Of a DNA stretch of 23,950 nucleotides, positions 1 to 6,346 are shown in pieces. Source of the DNA: JBDSEG01 sp039920165 (GTDB lineage Bacteria; Pseudomonadota; Gammaproteobacteria; Burkholderiales; Burkholderiaceae_C); contig JBDSEG010000044.1 in NCBI GenBank assembly GCA_039920165.1, positions 1-23,950 on the forward strand, read 5' to 3'. The position numbers were made by a program, and so were the translations under genes. Position 1 is the first letter of the stretch. Every line of letters starts with the position of its first letter. The notes under the pieces are model-generated. The model was given only the letters and a program-made list of their open reading frames with translations. It did no database searches and had not been told where the DNA came from.

Positions 1-15
1 ACGCCCTCTCCGCCA
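1..15 (+). tRNA. 3' end of a tRNA-Ser (partial, cut by window edge)
   Basis: The first 15 bases end in CCTCTCC-G-CCA: a 7-nt acceptor 3' strand, a G discriminator base and an encoded CCA. This matches the usual end of bacterial tRNA-Ser, whose 5' acceptor strand is GGAGAGG. An intrinsic terminator follows 44 bases later, as expected for a tRNA transcript. Only the tail is visible, so the anticodon and the rest of the cloverleaf cannot be checked. Chance resemblance is possible. Confidence 0.5.
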
Positions 16-59
16 GGGATCAAGATCTGGCCGGTTTAAGACGGGTCACGCAACGACGA

Positions 60-83
60 AAAGCCTCGGTAGCCCGGGGCTTT
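60..83 (+). terminator. Rho-independent terminator
   Basis: The arms AAAGCCTCGG and CCGGGGCTTT form a 10-bp stem with one T-G wobble and a 4-base loop (TAGC). The T-rich CTTGTAT follows the right arm. It would end the transcript of the tRNA gene lying to the left. The A-rich left arm and T-rich right arm could also let it act from the other strand. Confidence 0.75.
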
Positions 84-292
84 CTTGTATCAGGACGGCC
101 TTCCAGGTGTATGTCGTCGCGCTTCCGATTCAACCCAAGTATCGGCATAACGCACGACGGCATCAACGGTTGTCATGATTTACGGAAATCTCAATAGCGC
201 GGTGCTCGTAGAGGAAGGCGCTTACCTTTTGAGCTGGCGGTCAAACTCCGCCTGGGCGATCAAAACCCGGGGCGGTTCACCTGGAGCATGGC
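84..292. other. Intergenic region ahead of the alcohol dehydrogenase
   Basis: This stretch of about 210 bases between the tRNA terminator and the dehydrogenase holds no gene I can support; the frames in it are arginine-rich artefacts. A TTGTCA at 170-175 resembles a -35 box, but no good -10 follows at the right distance. The promoter of the dehydrogenase operon is presumably here. Confidence 0.4.
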
Positions 293-1366
293 ATGACCCT
301 GATGAAAGCGGCTGTCTTTGTCGAGCCCGGTCGCATCGTCCTGGAAGACAAGCTCATTCCCGACGTCGGCCCGCAGGACGCGCTGATGCGGGTGACCACG
401 ACGACGATCTGCGGCACGGACATCCACATCCGCAAGGGCGAGTACCCGGTCGAGCGTGGCCTGACGATCGGCCACGAGCCGGTCGGCGTGATCGAGAAGC
501 TCGGCTCTGGCGTGCGGGGCTTTCGCGAAGGCCAGCGAGTGCTCGCCGGAGCCATCACGCCGAGTGGCTGGAGCAACGCTTGCCTCTGCGGCGTCGGCTC
601 GCAGGACGGCGCCGGCACCGCTCACGGCTGGAAGGCGATGGGCGGCTGGAGGTTCGGCAACACGATCGACGGCTGCCAGGCCGAGTACGTGTTGGTGCCC
701 GACGCGATGGCCAACCTTGCCGCGGTTCCCGACAGCCTGAGCGACGAGCAGGTGCTGATGTGCCCTGACATCATGTCAACCGGCTTCAGCGGCGCCGAAA
801 GCGCCGGCGTTCGCATCGGCGACACGGTGGCGGTGTTTGCGCAGGGACCGATCGGCTTGTGCGCGAGCGCCGGCGCCAAGCTCAGCGGCGCGGCGATGGT
901 GATCGGCGTCGACCGGATCGCCGGTCGCCTTGCGATCGCCAAGAAGATGGGCGCCGACCATGTGATCGACGCGAGCCAGCTCGATCCGATCGAAGAAATC
1001 ATGCGGCTCACCAACGGGCGCGGCGTTGACGTCGCGATCGAAGCGCTTGGCACGCAGCAGACCTTCGAGGCGTGCCTGCGCGTGCTGCGCCCGGGCGGCA
1101 CGCTGTCGAGTCTGGGCGTCTACTCGACCGACCTGACGATTCCGCTCGGGCCGTTCGCCGCCGGCCTCGGTGACCACAAGATCGTCACCACCCTCTGCCC
1201 CGGCGGCAAGGAACGCATGCGCCGGCTGATGGCGGTGATCGAATCGCGGCGGGTCGACCTGGGCGCGATGGTCACGCATCGCTTCAAGCTCGACGATATC
1301 GAGGCCGCCTACGAACTCTTCGGCCACCAGCGCGACGGCGTGCTGAAGGTCGCGATCACGCCATGA
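293..1366 (+). CDS. Zinc-dependent secondary-alcohol dehydrogenase (NAD(P)-dependent)
   Basis: This is a medium-chain dehydrogenase of 357 aa, full length for the family. It would oxidise a secondary alcohol to a ketone, or the reverse, in the cytoplasm. Predicted catalytic zinc ligands are Cys40 (ICGTD), His61/Glu62 (GHE) and Asp159 (CPDIMSTGF). The last is characteristic of the isopropanol/Thermoanaerobacter ADH subgroup, as are GWRFGN and LCPGG. The four-cysteine structural zinc lobe is absent; only Cys97 and Cys99 remain in that region. The Rossmann segment (about residues 180-206) ends in GVDRI, and the acidic residue favours NAD over NADP; the Thermoanaerobacter enzyme has a different residue there. 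The ATG at 293 has GGAG six bases upstream; an ATG at 302 is less well placed. The next gene starts 16 bases after the stop, so the two are probably cotranscribed. The substrate is unknown. Confidence 0.9.
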   Translation: MTLMKAAVFVEPGRIVLEDKLIPDVGPQDALMRVTTTTICGTDIHIRKGEYPVERGLTIGHEPVGVIEKLGSGVRGFREGQRVLAGAITPSGWSNACLCGVGSQDGAGTAHGWKAMGGWRFGNTIDGCQAEYVLVPDAMANLAAVPDSLSDEQVLMCPDIMSTGFSGAESAGVRIGDTVAVFAQGPIGLCASAGAKLSGAAMVIGVDRIAGRLAIAKKMGADHVIDASQLDPIEEIMRLTNGRGVDVAIEALGTQQTFEACLRVLRPGGTLSSLGVYSTDLTIPLGPFAAGLGDHKIVTTLCPGGKERMRRLMAVIESRRVDLGAMVTHRFKLDDIEAAYELFGHQRDGVLKVAITP

Positions 1367-1382
1367 AGCCGGGCAACGGGGC

Positions 1383-4055
1383 ATGAGCATCCGCCACCTC
1401 GACCAGCTGCTCGAGCCGCGATCGGTCGTGGTCATCGGCGCCTCCAACCGCGTCGGCAGCGTCGGCGCGACGGTCTGGCGTAACCTGCGCGCCGGGACCT
1501 TCGCGGGGACGGTATCCGGCGTCAATCCGAAGCATGCGGCGCTCGACGGCGTGACGCTCGCGCGCCGCGTCGCCGACCTGGCCGAGCCGCCCGACCTGGC
1601 GGTGCTGTGCACGCCACCGCAGACCGTGCCGGGTCTGATCGCCGAGCTCGGCCAGCTCGGCACGCGCGCCGCCATCGTCATGACCGCGGGAATGAGCGCC
1701 GCGCAGAAGCAGGCGGCGCTCGACGCGGCGCGGCCGCACTTGCTGCGCCTGCTCGGACCGAACTGCCTCGGCTTGCTCTCGCCGCGCATCGGCCTGAACG
1801 CAAGCTTCGCCCACACCGATGCACTGCCCGGCGAAATTGCCTTCGTCTCGCAATCGGGCGCGCTGCTGACGGCGGTGCTCGACTGGGCGCGGACACGCCG
1901 GATCGGCTTCTCGCACATGGTCTCGCTCGGCGAACGCGCCGACGTTGATTTCGGCGACCTGCTCGATCACCTTGCCAGCGACGCTCACACCCGTTCGATC
2001 CTGCTTTATATCGAGTCGATCGAATCGCCGCGCAAATTCATGTCGGCGGCGCGCGCGGCTGCGCGCAACAAGCCGGTCATCGTCGTCAAGGCCGGCCGGG
2101 CCGGCAACGGCCTGCAGGCGGCGGCTTCGCACACCGGCGCGCTCGCCGGCTCCGACGTCGTCATCGACGCCGCGATACGCCGCGCCGGCATGCTGCGCGT
2201 CGACACCTTGCAGGATCTGTTCATGGCGGCCGAGACGCTGGCCCATTTCCGCGGCCATCCCCGAGGCGGTCTGACACTCATGACCAACGGCGGCGGCGCT
2301 GGCGTGATGGCCGCGGATGCCGCGGCGCTGGCGGGCGTCGAGTTGCCGGCGCTGGGCGAGGGCCTGCGCCAGCGGCTCGACGCCGTGCTGCCGCCGACCT
2401 GGTCGCACGGCAACCCGATCGACATCATCGGCGACGCGCCGGTCGAGCGCTACACCGCGACCTTGCGGGCCCTGCTCGACGCCCGCGACGCCGGCACGGT
2501 GCTGTTCATGCACGCGCCGACCGCGATCGTTCGCAGCGAGGACATCGCGCGCGCCTGCGCGCCGCTGGCTCGCGAGGCGGCAGACCGCTTGATGGCCTGC
2601 TGGCTCGGCGGCGCCGGCGTCGCCGAGGCGCGGCGCATCTTCGAGGAGGCGGGCATACCCGGCTACGAGACGCCCGAGGAGGCGGTGCGCGCCTTCGCGA
2701 TGCTGGCCAGCTACCAGCGCAACCAGGCGCTGCTGACCGAGGCACCGGGCGCGAGCGATGCCGCGGCCCCCGATCGCGCGAAGGCGCGCGCGGTCATCGA
2801 CGCGGCGCTCGAAGGTGGCCGCGAGATGCTCGACGAGCTCGAAGCCAAGGCGCTGCTCAAGGCCTACGGCATACCTGTCGTGCCCACGGTCGCCGTGGCT
2901 CCCGGCGCCGACGCGGCGATCGACGCGGCGCGCGACATCGGCTATCCGGTGGCGCTGAAGATCCTGTCGCCCGATATCAGCCACAAATCCGATGTGGGCG
3001 GCGTTGCGCTCGGCCTCGCCGACGCGGCGGCGCTGCGCCTCGCGGCCGACGCGATGCTCGAGCGGGTTCGCGCGCTCAAGTCCACGGCCCGCATCGTCGG
3101 CTTCACCGTGCAAGCGATGGTGCACCGGCCCTATGCGCAGGAGCTGATCGTCGGCGCCAGCGTCGATCCGGTTTTCGGCCCGGTGGTCCTGTTCGGTCAG
3201 GGAGGCACCGCGGTCGAGGTTCTGGCCGACCGCGCCATCGGCTTGCCGCCCCTGAACCGCGTGCTGGCGCGCGACCTGGTATCGGCGACCCGGGTCGCCC
3301 GCCTGCTCGCCGGCTACCGCGACCATCCGCCGGCGCGCATCGAAGCGATCTGCGACGTCCTTGTCGCCGTCTCGCAAATGCTCGCCGACCTGCCCGAACT
3401 CGCCGAGCTCGACATCAACCCGCTCTGGGCCGACGCCGACGGCGTGATCGCCCTCGACGCCCGCCTGCGCTGTTCCCGCGCCGCCGGCGCGGGAACAGCG
3501 CGCTTCGCGATCCTGCCCTATCCGAGCGAGCTCGCCGAGACGCTGACATGGCAAGGACGACAGATCGTGGTGCGGCCGATCCGGCCCGAGGACGAGGCCC
3601 AGCATCGCGCCTTCGCGAGCAAGCTCGCACCCGAGGATCTGCGCCTGCGCTTCTTCAGCATCCGCCGCGAGTTGCCGCGCAGCGAACTCGCCCGACTGGT
3701 GCAGATCGACTACGAGCGCGAAATGGCGTTCGTCGCCCTCGAGCCGCAACCCGACGGAACGACCCGCACCCTGGGCGTGGTGCGCGCGGTCGCCGATCCG
3801 GACAACGTCGAGGCCGAGTTCGCGATCATCCTGGTCGCCGACGCGCAGGGTCGGAGCCTCGGCCACCTGCTGCTCGACAAGATGGTCCGCTATCTGAAGG
3901 ACCACGGCACGCAGCGCCTGGTGGCGTTGGTGCTGCGCGAGAACCGGGCGATGCGTCAACTGGCGACGCGCAACGGCTTCCGGGCCGACGCCGCGCAATC
4001 GGACAACACGACGCAGCGCTATGTGCTCGAGCTGAGGCCCGCGGCCACACCGTGA
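1383..4055 (+). CDS. Fused ADP-forming acyl-CoA synthetase / GNAT acetyltransferase (Pat/PatZ-like)
   Basis: The 890-aa protein has the Pat/PatZ architecture: a CoA-binding Rossmann domain from the N-terminus (GASNRVGSVG near residue 20), succinyl-CoA-ligase-like domains to about 460, an ATP-grasp domain at about 480-690 (KILSPDISHKSDVGGVALG) and a GNAT domain from about 721 (VVRPIRPEDE; acetyl-CoA loop QGRSLGH). Family members such as E. coli PatZ acetylate lysines of metabolic enzymes, including acetyl-CoA synthetase. Unlike E. coli PatZ as I recall it, this protein keeps the phospho-histidine motif SHTGALAG (His250) of true ADP-forming synthetases, so the ligase half may be active as well. 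The linker at codons 695-707 is encoded by a long inverted repeat. It lies 16 bases behind the alcohol dehydrogenase. The start has only a weak GGGG ribosome site. Confidence 0.9.
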   Translation: MSIRHLDQLLEPRSVVVIGASNRVGSVGATVWRNLRAGTFAGTVSGVNPKHAALDGVTLARRVADLAEPPDLAVLCTPPQTVPGLIAELGQLGTRAAIVMTAGMSAAQKQAALDAARPHLLRLLGPNCLGLLSPRIGLNASFAHTDALPGEIAFVSQSGALLTAVLDWARTRRIGFSHMVSLGERADVDFGDLLDHLASDAHTRSILLYIESIESPRKFMSAARAAARNKPVIVVKAGRAGNGLQAAASHTGALAGSDVVIDAAIRRAGMLRVDTLQDLFMAAETLAHFRGHPRGGLTLMTNGGGAGVMAADAAALAGVELPALGEGLRQRLDAVLPPTWSHGNPIDIIGDAPVERYTATLRALLDARDAGTVLFMHAPTAIVRSEDIARACAPLAREAADRLMACWLGGAGVAEARRIFEEAGIPGYETPEEAVRAFAMLASYQRNQALLTEAPGASDAAAPDRAKARAVIDAALEGGREMLDELEAKALLKAYGIPVVPTVAVAPGADAAIDAARDIGYPVALKILSPDISHKSDVGGVALGLADAAALRLAADAMLERVRALKSTARIVGFTVQAMVHRPYAQELIVGASVDPVFGPVVLFGQGGTAVEVLADRAIGLPPLNRVLARDLVSATRVARLLAGYRDHPPARIEAICDVLVAVSQMLADLPELAELDINPLWADADGVIALDARLRCSRAAGAGTARFAILPYPSELAETLTWQGRQIVVRPIRPEDEAQHRAFASKLAPEDLRLRFFSIRRELPRSELARLVQIDYEREMAFVALEPQPDGTTRTLGVVRAVADPDNVEAEFAIILVADAQGRSLGHLLLDKMVRYLKDHGTQRLVALVLRENRAMRQLATRNGFRADAAQSDNTTQRYVLELRPAATP
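3467..3501. repeat. Perfect 17-bp inverted repeat with 1-base spacer, inside the acetyltransferase gene
   Basis: Bases 3467-3483 pair without mismatch with 3485-3501 around a single C at 3484; a T-G wobble would add one more pair. The core arms read CTGTTCCCGCGCCG and CGGCGCGGGAACAG. The repeat encodes the linker between the synthetase and GNAT domains. It could form a very stable hairpin in the mRNA or a cruciform in DNA. It lacks a T-tract and lies mid-gene, so it is not an ordinary terminator. Confidence 0.85.
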
Positions 4056-4092
4056 CCTGACGCCGAGTCTCCGGTCGGGCCATGCGACGCAA

Positions 4093-4929
4093 CTACCGCG
4101 GCGCCGCGTTGCCCGCCACCAGACGCCGAAGCTCGGCCAGCCGTGCCTTCATGCGCCGCTCGTTGACCGGCCCCATGCGCAAAAGAATCTTCTGTCCCGC
4201 ACTCAGCGACTCGAGCGCGGGATCCTCGAACTCGTAAAGAATCCACGGACGCGGCGGCTGCACCGGACTTTTGATCGTTGGCAGCCGCACCTTGAGCGGC
4301 GATGTCGCGTCCGGCGTCGCCAGCAGGTGGTCGATCACCTCGACCACGCGATCGTTGAAATAGCCCTTGGGATAGCCGAGTTCCTCGTAGGCCTGTTGAA
4401 ACTGCGGATACAGGCGCGTGTAGACCGCGACCGCCTGTCGCAGGTCGACGTTTTCGAACATCAAAACGTACGGTGCATAGCGCAGTCCGTTGTCGGCACC
4501 GATGACTTCCGCGTCGCCTTTCCCTGCAACCGTGAAGCGCCCCTGCGCCGGACTGAGCGGCCACAGCCGCGCCGGGGCGTGCATGCGCCCGAGGTTGTCG
4601 ACCGTGGCCGCGACCCGGTTGGCGAAGCCGTCGAGCTGGAATAAGCCGAGCACGGCCTTACGGCCGAAGAGGTCCATCAGCGCCGCTTCGATGCTGACCG
4701 GCTTGATGGCGGACGCATCAGCGTCGGGGCTTGCGATCGGGTACTGGATGACGCGCTCGGGCACCGTCGGGAGCGCAGGCGCCGACGGCGCGACGTCGGC
4801 GGTGACTGCGGCGACGACCGCAGTCGGCTGGGGGGGAACCGCAGGGGTTCTGAACAGCCACAGCCAGATCCCGAGGCCGATGAGCACCACCACCGAGATG
4901 GCGGCGGCGAATGGGTTCAATCGCTTCAC
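4093..4929 (-). CDS. DUF3014 domain-containing membrane-anchored protein
   Basis: The 278-aa protein has one transmembrane helix near the N-terminus (about residues 7-26, FAAAISVVVLIGLGIWLWLF) and then a proline/alanine-rich spacer of about 50 residues. A C-terminal domain follows with features I associate with DUF3014: FQQAYEELGYPKGYFNDR and YEFEDPALESLSAGQKILLR. The topology suggests a periplasmic domain held in the inner membrane. The domain has no established function that I know of. The start is the GTG at 4929, six bases after a near-ideal AAGGAGG; longer in-frame extensions would run into the end of the upstream cyclase. It begins 35 bases after the GGDEF gene and is probably in its operon. 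It converges on the acyl-CoA synthetase gene. Confidence 0.85.
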   Translation of the reverse strand: MKRLNPFAAAISVVVLIGLGIWLWLFRTPAVPPQPTAVVAAVTADVAPSAPALPTVPERVIQYPIASPDADASAIKPVSIEAALMDLFGRKAVLGLFQLDGFANRVAATVDNLGRMHAPARLWPLSPAQGRFTVAGKGDAEVIGADNGLRYAPYVLMFENVDLRQAVAVYTRLYPQFQQAYEELGYPKGYFNDRVVEVIDHLLATPDATSPLKVRLPTIKSPVQPPRPWILYEFEDPALESLSAGQKILLRMGPVNERRMKARLAELRRLVAGNAAPR

Positions 4930-4964
4930 TTCACACCTCCTTGCCGTTTCAATAGGCCATGCGA

Positions 4965-5890
4965 TCAGGTCCACACATAACGCGCCGCCGCGGTCTTGCG
5001 ACGCAGCTTCGCCTGGCACATCGCCGCATCGGCACGACGCAGCAATGTCGGGAGATCGGACTTCGCGGGCGACTCGCTCACGACGCCGCCACTGACCGTG
5101 ACGCCCGAGTGTCGGAAGTCGGGGTCTTCATCGATCAAGTCGCGAAGACGTGACGTCAAGGACCGCGCAACGTCCTGCTCGGTCTCGGGCAGGAAGATGA
5201 CGAACTCGTCACCGCCCACCCGGGCCGCCGTGTCACTGGCACGAATGTTCTTCGTCATCAATCTGCCGAAGCTCCTCAACAGCGAGTCGCCCCAATCGTG
5301 GCCGAGTCGATCGTTGGCGGACTTGAATGCATCCAGGTCGAAGTACGCCAGCGAAACCGGCCGTGCCTGCCGCGCGCACAGGGCGAGTTGCTGCGCAGCG
5401 ATCTCGCTCAACGCCCGTCGATTGGCCAAGCCGGTCAAGGGGTCCGATCGGCCGAGCGCGCGCTCGCGCTCGCGTGCCTGAACCGGCTTGACCATGATCA
5501 AGGCGAGGGTCAGGAAACCCACCGCTGCGAGGCCGGCATTGAAGGCCACGATCTGTGGGTTCGCGAAAGTGGCTCGTTGGCGCGCATCACGCTGAGCCAG
5601 ACCCAGGTCGTCAGCGCGGCGGCGACCCAGGCACCTTTCATTCCCAGGTGCCATCCGGCCAGGATGAGCGGGAAAAAGTACAGCGAAGGCATCCGAACGG
5701 CCGCGCCGGTCAGGAAGTCGAGGGCTCCGACGAGCGCGATAAGCGCGACGGCGCAGGCGTAGATGACGCCGCTTCGCCACGCCGGGCGCTGCCAGAGCGC
5801 ACTCATGGTCGACGTGAAGGCAGCACGCCCGGCTGGCCTCGGGCCGGCAGTGCCGCTGGCCCGTTGGGGCGGTGGCTCGGGCAGGGTCAT
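4965..5890 (-). pseudogene. Membrane GGDEF diguanylate cyclase, interrupted by a frameshift
   Basis: Two overlapping frames together make one protein. From the ATG at 5890, the first frame encodes an N-terminal membrane region (SGVIYACAVALIALVGALDF, then further helices to SVMRANEP). At about 5565-5580 sense passes to the next frame, which continues with FANPQIVAFNAG, another helix, and a complete GGDEF domain. The domain has DPLTGLANRR, VGGDEFVIF and an RASD inhibitory site five residues before GGDEF, so the encoded cyclase would make c-di-GMP and be product-inhibited. One missing base near 5570 would restore a protein of about 308 aa. The ATG overlaps the stop of the MscS remnant (ATGA), supporting this start by translational coupling. 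The break may be a real mutation or a sequencing error. DUF3014 follows 35 bases downstream. Confidence 0.8.
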
Positions 5891-6153
5891 CGGGCGCCAC
5901 TTGATGCCGACCCCAATTCCGTCGACTTCCCATGCGCCACCGGCGATCCGGCCGCGCGGCGGAGCGTCAACTGCGGGAAAGGAGTTTGGATGCCTGCGTC
6001 GTCAAAGGCGAACTTGAGTCGGCGCAGGAACTCGCGCCGCACGGTCCATTGCTCGAGCGGTGCGACGTTGAATCGCGCACGGACGAGCACCGACAAATCG
6101 GCCCAAAGCTCACCACGCTGGTGAGGGCGCCAGTCGGTACGAAGTGCACGCAT
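5887..6153 (-). pseudogene. C-terminal remnant of an MscS-family mechanosensitive channel
   Basis: The last part of this 88-codon frame resembles the cytoplasmic tail of MscS-type channels. It has VLVRARFNVAPLEQWTVRRE, then FLRRLKFAFDDAGIQTPFPQ, matching the family pattern of an aromatic-containing beta segment, an RR-F-RR-K helix and the closing GI-PFPQ. The pore helices and upper vestibule that should precede it are missing. Upstream the frame reaches a stop at 6205-6207, and no other frame there carries channel sequence I can recognise. There is no ribosome site at the nominal ATG (6153). The stop overlaps the GGDEF start by ATGA, so the pair was probably translationally coupled before the 5' part was lost. 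It may now be untranslated. Confidence 0.65.
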
Positions 6154-6267
6154 GGGCGGAGCGCGGGCACTACGCCTCGAACGGCGAGAATCTGACTTCG
6201 CCCATCAGTGGCACGCTCGCACCGAGGTGCAAAGCGGCGTGTGCGTGCAGGGCAAACTTCTAGAATG

Positions 6268-6287
6268 GTACATTTGTTTAAATGTAC
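6268..6287. promoter_or_regulatory. AT-rich palindrome, candidate operator between the divergent mscS remnant and otsA
   Basis: The perfect arms GTACATTT and AAATGTAC flank a 4-base spacer, GTTT. The element sits in an AT-rich patch (about 6250-6310) within very GC-rich DNA. It lies about 60 bases before the preferred otsA start and between divergent reading directions. Its size and symmetry suit a dimeric HTH repressor such as a TetR-family protein. No such regulator is encoded nearby except the MarR gene at 9608. TAGAAT at 6261-6266 could be a -10 box, but no good -35 precedes it. Confidence 0.5.
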
Positions 6288-6346
6288 AGTTGTTTCGCAA
6301 TGATTCCAACCGTCGCGTGGCAAGTGCCTTGCATCGTCTTCGCGCC

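Noticed and set aside
170..197. TTGTCA as the -35 of a promoter for the alcohol dehydrogenase
   Set aside because: No acceptable -10 hexamer occurs 16-18 bases downstream.
1356..3998. 880-codon minus-strand open frame opposite the acyl-CoA synthetase gene
   Set aside because: It has Arg/His/Gln-rich, domain-free composition typical of the antisense of a GC-rich gene, while the plus strand has clear domains.
4088..4111. GC-rich palindrome CGCGGC-GCCGCG with outer GCAA/TTGC arms at the end of the DUF3014 gene
   Set aside because: The outer pairing needs a bulge and there is no T-tract; short GC palindromes are common by chance in such DNA.
6152..6346. 65-codon N-terminal extension of otsA from 6152
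   Set aside because: It would run through the AT-rich palindrome and has no ribosome site or recognisable protein features; the membrane helix begins just after the ATG at 6347.
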